Source: Raffaelea ambrosiae (Eukaryota; Ascomycota; Sordariomycetes; Ophiostomatales; Ophiostomataceae). From it: 64,000 nucleotides of DNA. A program made the translations under genes and the position numbers. Positions within the stretch are counted from its first letter, which is position 1. Each line of letters starts with the position of its first letter. The DNA is taken from contig PCDI01000010.1 of NCBI GenBank assembly GCA_002778195.1, forward strand, positions 368,113 through 432,112, given 5' to 3'. The notes under the pieces are model-generated. The model was not told the DNA's origin and made no database searches. It saw only the letters and a list, made by a program, of their open reading frames with translations. Below are positions 21,593 to 32,337 of this stretch, piece by piece.

Positions 21593-24500
21593 TCAAGAGG
21601 CGGTAAAGAGTGGCACGGAAGAGCCTTGCGGCGGGTTGTCATTCCCGGTCTTGGCATCGTCAACCTGGGACACGGTGATTGTCGCCGTATCGTTTGGATG
21701 CTTCTTAGGGTCGTCGGCTGCGTTCGGCTTGACGGTGGTACGACCTTCGATCAGGGCGCTGCGTACGCGTTGGCTCAGCGGAAGTGAGTACCGCAACACA
21801 CCCTTGACGATGAGGTCGAACTCGTCATCAAGAATGCGCTCCCAGCGCTCGGAACCACCGTCAGTGCCATTGCCGGGGCGGCGGATGCGTACGCCGCTGC
21901 GTGAAGTCGACAGCCCATGGTGGAAGAAGGAGCCTTCGAAAGAGAGTGGATTATCGAACTCGGTGAACTTGCCAAGCAGGAAGTTGGGAGAGCTGTCAGG
22001 CTGGTCGCGTGGCTCGTTGTCGAGAGCAGCCAGCGAAGTGTTGTTGCTGGCATCGTTTGGCGCGGTGCCAGAGGCGTCGTCTCGTCCAGAGGCTGCTGCT
22101 CCTCCACCACCTTCCTGTGTGCGGAAGGTGCCTTTATGTGGCCGTCGCCACCACTCCGAGTCCGTACCTGCGTGGGGCGACTTGGCAAAGACCTCCATGT
22201 CGGCAGCATCGACGGTGACGACGACGACGTTGGGATTGTGGGCGCGCACCATCAAGTCGAACATGAGCTCCTGCTCGCTGGCAATGACACCGCTAATCTT
22301 GACCAGTTCAATGTCTTCCAGAGGCTGCGACGTGGCAAACATGAAGCCAATGGCCCCCGAGATCACCAGCATGAGCATGACAGTCAGCACAAGGCAGCTC
22401 GCGAAGCGGTTCAAGAAAGACGCCGGCGGGTGGTGGTGATACGACTGCTGTTCGAGAGAGCGGAGGGTCATCGGATGGCGGTGCGAGCGGCCGTTGCGGG
22501 TTGTTCCGCGCATGGACGGCGAAATCAGAGGCGTGCGCTCGTCGTCTGCGCCGGGCGTGGATTCGTCCATGTCGTATCCGCCCATGGGCACGCCGCCGAG
22601 GGCCAGTCCGCGTTTCGTGTAGGCGCTGCCACCACGAACGCCAACGCTGCCCGTCGCCCGGGGACTCGTGTTGCCAGCACTGTGCCGACCGCCGATGCTG
22701 TTGTTGCTGCCGCCGTGCGGCAGTTTTAGGCGAGCCGAGTTCACCGGGAAGGGTGACTCGTTGTCAAAGATGGACTGGTGCCCGTTCTTGGGGCCACTTA
22801 GACCCCAGCGGCCGATATGGCTGCCACCGGCACCGACGTGGTGGTGGAGGCGAGCCGTGCCCCGACCAGAGCCGGGCGCTGTGCCACGGCCGGCACTGCC
22901 CTTGATCTCCTCGTCGCCGGTCAGGGTGCTGTCGTTGCCGCTGCTGTTGCCAAAGGTGTTGACAAACTTCATGCTCTTCTTCATCGTCACGCCGCTCGGG
23001 CCGGGGCCCTCGAGCACGCTGTGGATGGACCGCATGCCGTTCCGGTCGTTGGCCACGGACGTGGCGCTGGGGGTCCGAGAATGGTGGAAGCGGTGAGGCC
23101 GCTCGCGGACATCAGCCGGGTTGGAGTCATACACAAAGGTCTCCTCCGAATCGGACGTGTTGGCCTCGTCCACGGCACTCGCCACTTTGGCCTCGAAGAT
23201 GTCGGCTTTCGAAGTCGTGCCGGGCGTCACGGCGGCCTGTTTTCGCGACTTCTTCTTCTCCTTTTTGGGGCGGATGGTTTCGGTGCTGAGCTTGGTGCGC
23301 AGGCTGCCGTTGGGTCCGCTGGCGGACGCTGGGCCGACAGCGACGTTGGGAATAGACGTGACGGTCTCGGTCTCGACGGTCATGGTGGGTTGCGAGCCTT
23401 CGGTTGTCTTGCCCTTGCCGCCGCTGGCTTTGGATATGCTCGAATGGCGCGAAGTCAGGGACGGAGCGGGTGCCGACGTGGGCCCACGACGGCTGGCTTT
23501 GCTGCCACTGCTGATGGCACCGCCGCCGCCGCTCTCGCTGCCGCTCTCGGCCTGGTACTGGTGGACGATCTGCTTGGCCCGCAGCGTCTTGACCGGCGAC
23601 ACTTCGACGACTTCCGAGACGGTGGACATGCCCGCATCGGACACAATGCTGGCCGTCTCGAGTTTCTCGAGTGCCGCGTCGATGGCGTGGGGCGAGCCGA
23701 GAGGACTGGCCTCCTGGACGGTTTCGAGGGTCGGCACATTGCCGAGCATGCCACGCATGGGCGTGCGCATGCCGGATGGCGGGTGCGGCGGCTCCTCGGC
23801 TTCGCTGTCGGAGGGCGTTGGCGCCGACTCGACAGCTACGCGTTGGAGGTTGATGACGGGGACAGCGGTCGGGGCAACCGAAGCAGTGGGCGGGGGTGGC
23901 ACCTCTGCTGTGGGTGTAGAAGCTGCTGAGGCGGAGGCTGATGATGCCGCTGTCGAATGTGATGGTGCAGCAGCAGCAGCAGCAGTGGCGGCACCGTCTG
24001 GGCGATTGAGCGATGGCGGAGGCGAACGCAGACGCGGCGAGACAGGCCAGCGCGGGCTGTCTCGTGGCTGCTCCGGCTTCTGCGGCACGGGATTGCGGGA
24101 TGAGTCGGCTGCCGGTGTCGACGGCAGAAGGGTCGGCGTCGACGCGGTAGACAGGGTGGCCGGTCGGGTGGCAAGGGTCGGGATGCTGGAGCGGCTGGTT
24201 CGCGAAGGACTCGGCTCCTGGTGGCTGTTCCTGCGTGAGCGAGTGCCGGGTGTTCCTGGCGGATGTGGTGATTGGGACTTTTGTGATAGCTGGGGTGCGT
24301 ACGATGCGAGTGATGGCTGTGATGGTTGTGATGGCTGAGAAGTCGATGACGTTGTGGCTGTTCCTGGGGCCGACACAAAAGCCGCGGCAGCCGTGGCGAT
24401 TTTCATGGCAGTGTGTGACCGTGCAGACGGCCGGGCAGGCGAGACCTCGCGTGACGCAAAAGGCGATGCAGCCGCAGAGTTGGAGGCAGATGTTGCTTGT

Positions 24501-24646
24501 GATGCACTCGCAGACGGGCGTGTGGACTGCGAGAAATCGGCTCTGCGGACGGACGACGAGGATGATTCGCGGACAGACGTGGGATGGCTCTGCGTCTGGC
24601 TGGCAGGCGCGCCATTTGCTGCGCTGGACGCCGCTGACTTGTCCAT
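21593..24646 (-). CDS. Vac7-like vacuolar membrane protein, 1017 aa
   Basis: Resembles fungal Vac7, a vacuolar membrane protein of the Fab1 lipid-kinase complex that stimulates PI(3,5)P2 synthesis and controls vacuole size. The basis is the C-terminal layout. A long Ser/Pro/Ala-rich disordered N-terminal region (about 1-700) is followed by one hydrophobic helix near residues 748-772 (CLVLTVMLMLVISGAIGFMF). A lumenal domain then starts with PLEDIELVKISGVIASEQEL, followed by HNPNVVVVTVDAADMEVFAKS. This matches the Vac7 pattern of a conserved ASEQE block and an NPN segment followed by an FAKS segment. A second block, EFDNPLSFEGSFFHH, lies further on. It is a single exon starting at the first ATG. 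The disordered region is poorly conserved in this family, so only the C-terminal part supports the call. Confidence 0.8.
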   Translation of the reverse strand: MDKSAASSAANGAPASQTQSHPTSVRESSSSSVRRADFSQSTRPSASASQATSASNSAAASPFASREVSPARPSARSHTAMKIATAAAAFVSAPGTATTSSTSQPSQPSQPSLASYAPQLSQKSQSPHPPGTPGTRSRRNSHQEPSPSRTSRSSIPTLATRPATLSTASTPTLLPSTPAADSSRNPVPQKPEQPRDSPRWPVSPRLRSPPPSLNRPDGAATAAAAAAPSHSTAASSASASAASTPTAEVPPPPTASVAPTAVPVINLQRVAVESAPTPSDSEAEEPPHPPSGMRTPMRGMLGNVPTLETVQEASPLGSPHAIDAALEKLETASIVSDAGMSTVSEVVEVSPVKTLRAKQIVHQYQAESGSESGGGGAISSGSKASRRGPTSAPAPSLTSRHSSISKASGGKGKTTEGSQPTMTVETETVTSIPNVAVGPASASGPNGSLRTKLSTETIRPKKEKKKSRKQAAVTPGTTSKADIFEAKVASAVDEANTSDSEETFVYDSNPADVRERPHRFHHSRTPSATSVANDRNGMRSIHSVLEGPGPSGVTMKKSMKFVNTFGNSSGNDSTLTGDEEIKGSAGRGTAPGSGRGTARLHHHVGAGGSHIGRWGLSGPKNGHQSIFDNESPFPVNSARLKLPHGGSNNSIGGRHSAGNTSPRATGSVGVRGGSAYTKRGLALGGVPMGGYDMDESTPGADDERTPLISPSMRGTTRNGRSHRHPMTLRSLEQQSYHHHPPASFLNRFASCLVLTVMLMLVISGAIGFMFATSQPLEDIELVKISGVIASEQELMFDLMVRAHNPNVVVVTVDAADMEVFAKSPHAGTDSEWWRRPHKGTFRTQEGGGGAAASGRDDASGTAPNDASNNTSLAALDNEPRDQPDSSPNFLLGKFTEFDNPLSFEGSFFHHGLSTSRSGVRIRRPGNGTDGGSERWERILDDEFDLIVKGVLRYSLPLSQRVRSALIEGRTTVKPNAADDPKKHPNDTATITVSQVDDAKTGNDNPPQGSSVPLFTAS

Positions 24647-25754
24647 GGCGCTGCTGTGGGATGATGCTGGCTGCGGTGGCAGTCGGCGTCGCGGTGGAAG
24701 TGGAGGAGGCTGTGGCCGAGGGCCGAGTCAGGCAGGGAGATCGCCCTTCTTTCTGGTCGAACCTAGATGTTGTGTCGCCGAAAAGAAGGCCGTGCCTGGT
24801 GGCCCATCAACACTCTGCTCTTTCTGCTAGGAGACCAACGGACGAGATGTAGCACGCTATGGGTCATCATATCATGGCGTGGTCGTCGAAAGAGGAGAAG
24901 AGGAGAAGGGGGGGGGGGAGGATGGAGAGGAGGAAGAGCGAGATGAGGTGGGTGTGTGGAGGCAGCAACAGGCGGTCGAGTGGATTGGGGGGGTGGCCGA
25001 GGGCTGAAGATGGCCGCGAGACTGCCGAGAGAGCAAAATACTTTCGAGGGGACTGTGCTGCTTGTGTCGTTTGTTTTCTCTCCAGTCGAGGGCGTGGTCT
25101 GGGTATGGCTTGGTCGACGACGGGGAAGACTGTTCTTGTTTTGCGACGAGGTAGGAATGCGAGCAGGCGGAACCACTGGCTGGCTGCAGGGGCGGGTCGA
25201 ACGGAGGCGCCCGAAACGGGAAGCCAGCAGCTGGGGAAGGTCAGGCGAGGAGCGCGAGGCGACCGCTTAAACGAAAGATGCTGGACAGCAGCGACGGGGG
25301 CGTGGCTGTAGAGAGTGTGTGTGCGAGAGAGATAGAGAGAGGAAAAGAGCGACAAAGACGAAAAAGGGCCTCGGGCAAGGGCAATGTGGACAGGCCGATT
25401 GTGCAGAGGGGGGTGTCAGAAGGGGGTGGGAAGACAGAAAGCGGTAGGGAAACGAGGAGACAGGAGCGAGGGCGAAAGAAAAGAGGCGGATGGGGGAGCC
25501 GGAAGCGCAGCAAATCGGGAGCAAGCTGGCGATGACTGGCTGCGTTGGATTTGGGCGCAGACAAGCACAAAAGGGCGGGTATTGTGCGTGTGGGTTTTGT
25601 GTGCGTTGGCCGCGGTGAGCGTGGGTGCGACACGGGGAGCGATAGAGTTCAGTCGTGCTGCTACGGACGGCACAGGCACAGGAAATGGTCGCAGCGGTGG
25701 CGGTGGTGGTAGAAAAGAGCGTGTTCGTGCGTTGTTGATGTGACGCTTTTTTTT

Positions 25755-25767
25755 GGGGGGGGGGGGG
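25755..25767. repeat. G13 homopolymer
   Basis: Thirteen consecutive G directly after an eight-base T run. Confidence 0.95.
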
Positions 25768-27378
25768 CCTGTTTGTTGATGAGAGAACAGACGTTGTTTT
25801 TGGCTGTTTTCTGGGACCCGTAATAGGAATTTGGCTGACGGACCTCTCCCTGGGCAAGAGCGACCGACGAGACGTGTGGGAAGAGCGAGGAAGGAACAGA
25901 GTTTCGCCTAGTGTCTCCGTGCACTGTGCAGCCAGCGGAAAAGTGGGACTGGATCGGACGGGACCTTAATTTTTCTGGTAAGATGGGTCCGCTGGCGAGT
26001 GCCAGGCAGGCGCGTGTGGGAGGGGGCGCTATTTTTGACGGCGAGCGTTGTGAGATTCTCGCGGCAAGTGCACCGTGCCAGAGGTCTGCGCACGGAGCCA
26101 GTGACCGGCGTTTGAAAGTCTACCGTTTTCGGCTGCTGGCCAATGCGGTGCGGCGTCAGAAGCGCCCGGTGTGTCAGCGCAGTCTTTCCTGTGCCCCTTT
26201 GCTCGATTTGCTTTGCTCGGTTTGCTCGTCTGCCCGTTGATCCCAGGAGGAAGGCCAGCGGTGATGACATAGTTTGGTACTTGCAACGAGCAAGCGTGGG
26301 AAGGTGCGACTACGAGCTCTCGCAGGCAAGGGCGGGGGGATAACCTGAGATAGGCCGAATGCACACAAATTATGGCACAAATAGGAAAAAGCACAGTGAT
26401 AAAAACTCCCGAAAAAAGGGCAAAAAAACAGAAGCCGTTTTCCACAAACGGAACCTGTCTTCGTTTTCGCTCCAAACCAGCATTTCCGGAACGCTATGCA
26501 AGCCCACCGAAAATGCAACACTCGACTCATCGGCAATGGGACCTCGAGCGGTTTTCGATACAACTGCCAATTGTTGTCAACCCTGCCGTCGCATATTCCC
26601 TGGCGCTGATCACCGTGCTGTTGTATCAGGTTGAGTGCAGCGCTGTCGTAGCCCCTGTGCCGCCTTCTGTACCATCTTCTGTACCGTCTTCTGTGCCTTC
26701 CGTATGTGTCATCGTACTGCGTCCGTCCCGTGACGGAGTCCACCGTTTACCCACTTCACCGTAATAGTGGTGAGATAATGTACATCCTAACTATTATCAT
26801 CATATAGTGACAAGATACACGCCTGTGCCCTTGTCACTACCACAGAAACTAGGTCGTTAACGAGTTAGCCCACGCCGACTGCCTCCAAACCACTGCGACG
26901 TAATCCTCCGGAATCGTCCCCCAGAATCCACTAGACCCCTTAGTACAGGGCTGGTGCCTGTCCGCGACACCGGCATAACGGCTCAGTACTTCCATCCTAG
27001 GCTCTTGTTGGCGGCGATCGTGAGTACCTCTGGCTCGTAGCCGGCGTACCGCCTCTTCTGACCGCATGTTGTGTGTCTCTGCTAGCGGGGACGAAGGGGA
27101 AGTAAAGAAAAGTCTTCTTCCCTCCCTCCACTGCCGGTCGTTGCCCATCTTCCGGCTCCTCGGGATCGTCTTTTTGATTTTCTGGTCGTTTGTTTGTTTT
27201 TCTTTTCGTCGTCTTCTCGGTGGGCCATTGTCGAGTTTTTCCTTTCCCCCTGGGCCCGATCCTCTCGTATTATCCTCTCTCCCTCTCGTTTGCCGCGCCC
27301 CCCCCCCCTTTCTCTCCCAGGCTTCCGTTTTTTTCCAGTTGGGGGCTTCTGCATGATTCCACGGGGCTTCTCCAGGAT

Positions 27379-27394
27379 CCCCCCCCCCCCCCCC
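27379..27394. repeat. C16 homopolymer
   Basis: Sixteen consecutive C in the gene-poor region. Confidence 0.95.
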
Positions 27395-30362
27395 GACCTC
27401 CTCTTCTCTCTCCACTCGGCTCTTGTGGCCTGTCCACACGTCAGACTGACTCGCGAGCCTTTTGCGTGTCCTCACCGTATCTTTTTAATCCCTGCTCGGC
27501 ACTCAGCCAGAGGGTCCTTACTACGTCCCGTACATACCCTACACGCCTCTTACATCAGTGTGGTCCCTCTCTCATGCGTTTGGTCTGCGTGCAAACTGTC
27601 CCTGTTTGTCTCCATATACTGGAGCAATAATATACACCGTCTTTTGTTTGCATGATGTTTTGTGCCGTGGCAAGTCAGGAAACGGAGACGTGTTCCCATT
27701 TCGCCTCTCATTTCCTGAAATGCAACCCCCCAAGACAAAGACAAAACCGAAAGGGAAAAGGGATACGTGGAACGTCATTTACCGAATTTTCAAAAGGAAC
27801 CACTGTCGCCCGAAAGGGGAGAGGATGGGAAGCACAGGACGCCAAAAGAAGACATTGCACGGGACATACTTGTAAGATACGTCGCAGTACGCAGTAAAGT
27901 CGTTAGTATGCGTGGCTGCCACTGGCTATCGCAAAACGGAGGGAAACGGCCATGTCCGTCATTGCGCGTTTTCTTTGCTTTGCATGCAATCCCGCCGTCA
28001 TCCTTCCCTCCGCACATCCCGTCCTTCCGTATGTTTCTCCCTCATTTCTTTTTCCTTTGGCCTCTGCTGCGTGGCACGCACGCGTTGCGGAATATCTTCG
28101 TTGTGCTGGGCAAGAATGTCTATCCGGAGCTGTCAAAGACCGCACCTGGCTTCCTCGGCTATGCAAGGGAAGAATGTTTTTTGTCAAAAAAAATTTCCTT
28201 TGCACTTTTGCTTTTTCCTTTTCGGAAATCCTGCGTAGTCTCGTGAACGTTCCGGAGCCAACAAGAAAAGGACCAGACAGAGACATACATTACATGGACC
28301 CGTGCCTAGTCGGCGGAACGGGCGGGCCATTGCATTGGTAGAAATCCGATGAAGGGTTTTTCTTTCTTTCAGGTGTTTGTTTCTTTTCGTTCTGGTCTTG
28401 TTGGATTTTTTTACTTTCTTTTTCCTTCTTTTTTCGGCGCTCAGGGCGGCCAAATTAGGATAGACAACGCCGCCGCCGTGGGTTACGGTTGCCTATTCGA
28501 GGCATAATTGCTCGCTGCACATTTCTAATACGGACGGATGTAGACATGTTTAACTAGTAGACATGCACTGTAGAAACCATGGGGGCAAATGGAAGATTGT
28601 GGACAAGAGGACTACGGGAGAACAAGGAACAATAGCCACCGTCGGCAAATGTACCTCAGACGTATACTCGGTGAGAGAGAAACCCTTAAGTTATCCTCTT
28701 AATAAAGCGGCGGCCAGATGAAGCAATCTCGTCCACTTCCCGCGCCCATCCTTCCAGACAAGCCAAACACACAAAAGCTTGGGTGCCGCGCTCGGTTCTT
28801 CCCCACTCCAGCGTGCCGTTCCAGCCCAACGGCGTGGTCGTAGGGACAAAGACAGGGAAGGGGTTTCTTGTGGACGCGGGTGGTGTAAGATAACCTCTTG
28901 CTATGTACGAGCGTAATTTCTCTAGCATGCGCACAGCAAACATGGTGGCTGTGCGTGCGAGACAATCTGCGTGAAATAGGTACTCATTTTACTCGCGAAA
29001 TGGCGGTAAACGAGTCGGTCGACTTGTGGACTGGTTTGCGTGCCTTTATTGACAGTTATGGCCCATCAGGCTCTAAGCGACCAGGTGCAACAGCCACCCG
29101 GCGTCTGCCACGTGGGCAGTGTCCTTGCCTCGAGCGTGACCCCCATACGACCACACTGAAGAGAGACAAAGCCATCAAGAAACACCGGTCTGCATGTACA
29201 AGCATGATCTGCACCGCAATAGACAAAATATTCTCTATGTGCGAGACCGCAAGGCGGTAGGCATAACAAAAGAGGGAAACGTAATGTGAGTTATTAACAA
29301 CAATGTGCAGATGGGAGAGTATGTGAAGTCGGGGTTTGCGTCCCAGGGGGACTCGGTCCTTTTGTCGTTCCCCTTTGGTCTTCCTGGTAGGTCTCTTGTG
29401 CGGGAAGCCGACATTCAAAAAATGCGTGGCTGGACAGGGGAGCAAGGCTGAAATAGACGGTGTGAGGAGTTGGCATCCTAATGAAGGGAGAGCTCTGCTG
29501 CCGGAAGCGTATAAGTGCTTGTCTTTCACCACAGTTGTGAAAGCAGCACAACGAGAGTCGATCCATATGTTTGTGACATCAGACTCAGACATCAGAGAAC
29601 AATGACGAAGACAGGCTGCTCTGCTCAGTTGCAAGGAGCCCATTTTCTGTTGTGAGTGTTTCCGAACCGTCTCAAATTCTTATTTGTCCCTTTCTACAAA
29701 ATCGACAGTCTAGTTGTAGTGTTTCTATCATTTGATTGTCGTTTTCCAAAGAAGAGAAATAGAACAACAATTACTAAAACGACAAGAAACTAGAGGGAAA
29801 AGTTAAAGAAACAGACGACGCAATGCCTAAACACCCAGGTGGACCAGATGTGGTCCCCAAAAAGAAGAATCGCTCTTCATGGAGAGCCAGTTTGCTTCAG
29901 CTTGGGTTCACTTGATACTCCTTCTTGGGTTGCCCAAAGACGGAGAAGGGCAACAAAAGGCAACAAAAGAGTGTAGAAGAGGCAACAAAGAAGCCATGTC
30001 CCACTTTTCGACACCAGTTGACTCACGTGCTTCTAGGGCAAAATGTGAATCATAGATTGTTGGCTGTCTTTGGCGCGGGGTAGGCACGACAGCAGCGACC
30101 CTATCGATTGGGCTTGTTTTTATTTTTATTGCCTCTGTGTGGTTCCTTAGGCCACCGTCATAGGCCGCGGCGCCTTGGAAGAGAAGACAGGGAAAAAAAA
30201 CCCCACCATAACACTCAAAGGAAGGAGCCAAAGGCACCGCCTCTATTTTTTTGCTTTTGGGAATAAGCCAATCGTCAACACGAAATTCGTCTCTCTCACC
30301 AAAACCGAGAACCCCCTGCCAGAAAAGTCATCGAGACAACCCGTTTGCGAATATAAGACGAG

Positions 30363-31090
30363 ATGCCGAAGAATAAGGGAAAGGTAAGAGGGGCATTCCC
30401 CGCTATGGAATGAAGCCTCGCAAGGTGGGATGGATGGATGAAGGTTTCAAAGAGAGGCTGACTTTTTTGGTTCTTCATGATAGGGTGGTAAGAATCGGCG
30501 GAGGGGCAAGAACGAGAGCGACAAGGACAAGCGCGAACTCATCTTCAAGGAGGAGGGCCAAGGTATGTGGCAGCTGTCGAGAAAACAGAGTCTCCCCCGC
30601 TTCAGGACACCCCCCGCCTCTCTAACACGCAATCAGAGTATGCCCAGGTCGTGAAGATGCTGGGCAACGGCCGTCTCGAGGCCCGCGCCTTTGACGACAG
30701 CGGCACCATGCGTCTGGCCTCCATCCGTGGCAAGCTGCGGAAGAAGGTCTGGATCAACACCGGCGACGTGATCCTGCTGTCCCTCCGCGAATTCCAAGAC
30801 GGCAAGGGCGATGTCATCCTCAAGTAGGTCCCTGGATCCAGACAATACATACGAGAACACCGGCGTCTTCTGTCCTTCATACTGACATTGTCCCCCACCC
30901 CTTCTCTAGGTACTCCGCAGAAGAGGCCCGTAACCTCAAGGCATACGGCGAACTGCCCGAGCACGCCAAGATCAACGAGACCGACACCTACGGCGACGGT
31001 GGCGAGGGCGATGTTGGCTTCGAGTTCGACGAGGAGCGCGACAGCGAAGAGGAGGGCGGCCGCGGCGAGATTGCCATCGACGACATCTAA
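30363..31090 (+). CDS. Translation initiation factor eIF1A, 155 aa
   Basis: Binds the 40S A-site region and, with eIF1, promotes scanning and start-codon selection in the cytoplasm. Four exons, 30363-30383, 30484-30562, 30637-30823 and 30910-31090, join in phase. The spliced protein starts MPKNKGKGGKNRRRGKNESD, the basic N-terminal tail. The OB-fold follows, with EYAQVVKMLGNGRLEA, IRGKLRKKVWI and GDVILLSLREFQDGKGDVI. The protein ends in the acidic tail EERDSEEEGGRGEIAIDDI, whose DIDDI-like end is a known eIF5B contact in the family. The length is typical for eIF1A. The first exon has only seven codons. An ATATAAGA sequence lies immediately upstream of the ATG, too near to act as an ordinary TATA box. 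Confidence 0.95.
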
Positions 31091-32337
31091 AGCAGGAAAA
31101 AAGCTTCTCGAGTCGTATAGAGGATGGGAGGGAACAACGATGCAACTCTGGGGAGGAGGGCGCGGATGGAAGGTGAGAAATGGGGGTGAAGGAAGGGGAA
31201 TACACGCATTTTGGCTGGGGAACGATACCAACAAGAGGGATTCCAGCAAAAGAAAAGTACGGACAACAAAAAAGTCTATGGTCAAAATAACCAACAAGCG
31301 ATGGCCGATGGCATGTTCCTGGCTTTCGCGGCCGGACAAGTCAACAAGCCAGAGCAAAAAAGCTGCAGCGCAGGTCAAGCCAAGTTTGGTATTGCCCCGA
31401 CAACACAACCTCTTATTCGTGGCACCTGGACATGAAAAGACAGGCCGTTATGGAAAGGGGGGTTGACATTCAGACGAACCACGGGGCACGAGCAGGACTA
31501 TCAGCCAAACATCAAAATAAAATGAAAAAAAAAACTATGGAAGTGTGTGTCACTGCAATGAACACAACATGACAACGATGCTCATGGATATCATGATTCA
31601 CTACTGTCCCCAGTAGGCTCGTCCAGTTTCGAACACAAGCTCTGGTTCCTTGAATGATGGACATTGAATGCCTGTGTTTGGCGGTCCTATCTCTGTATCT
31701 GACTTTTGTTTCGTATAACTACCTATCTTATGGGACAACAATAACTTTTGCATTAGACAGAACTATTCTTGCAGCAGGGAATGAAATTTGTGTATGAAAA
31801 ACAAGTGAACCCAAATTTGTTCTGCCAACCAACATGCAGTAGTTTCATGTCTATGCCATATATGTTACAAATACCAGTATGTCACACAAATTCTGAAGTT
31901 CTGAATATGCTGGTACTAAAGTAAAGAGGAGGCACGAGCACACCAGATCCAAGACAGTCGCATCACACAGTTCTATAATCAGAATCGACAGTGTTGCCAA
32001 ATAGAGGCGCTCATAAAAGATGGCAGTTGCTTTCAAAACTCATTTCGCATTCGGTAGGGGGTATCCAACCATGATTCAAGAAAAGGTAATAAAAGAAGTA
32101 ACAAAAGTGGTCAAGCAAGAAGAGAAGAGAAGAGAAGAGAGTCAGAAAAGCCAAAATAGAACAGATACAGCTGGCAATCTGGGCCCTCAAAAGAGTGTGT
32201 GGTGACCAAAAGATAACCCAAGAAAGTTAATAACAATCACCCCAGCATTTACCGCACAAGAAAGAGAACCAGAAGAAGCAGAAACGGCGGTCATGGATCT
32301 CACAAAAGACAGTACAAATTCTCCCTTCTCTCACTTT
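31091..32337. other. Convergent 3' region, eIF1A / coiled-coil gene
   Basis: About 1.25 kb, AT-rich from 31.5 kb, with a GAAGA microsatellite near 32117-32140. No gene was recognised. Confidence 0.5.

Larger units (their letters stand above)
24647..30362. other. 5.7 kb gene-poor region
   Basis: No domain-bearing gene was found. The first 700 bases upstream of the Vac7-like start are GA-rich on the plus strand and probably contain its promoter and leader. Homopolymer G and C runs lie at 25755-25767 and 27379-27394, and a C run also lies near 27300. Open frames at 28686-28943 (-) and 29056-29643 (-) have no recognisable features and could be chance or fast-evolving genes. A stretch at 30290-30360, including ATATAAGACG just before the eIF1A start, is likely promoter. 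Confidence 0.45.

Noticed and set aside
22817..24338. Long antisense open frames (370 and 405 aa) over the Vac7-like gene
   Set aside because: Mirror of a GC- and Ser/Pro-rich coding region; translations are low complexity and lack any motif.
28441..28520. Possible tRNA-like sequence
   Set aside because: No matching acceptor stem and no consensus B box were found. The same check elsewhere in the window also failed.
28686..29643. Minus-strand open frames of 85 and 195 codons
   Set aside because: No signal peptide, domain or splice-supported extension. Frames of this size can occur by chance here.
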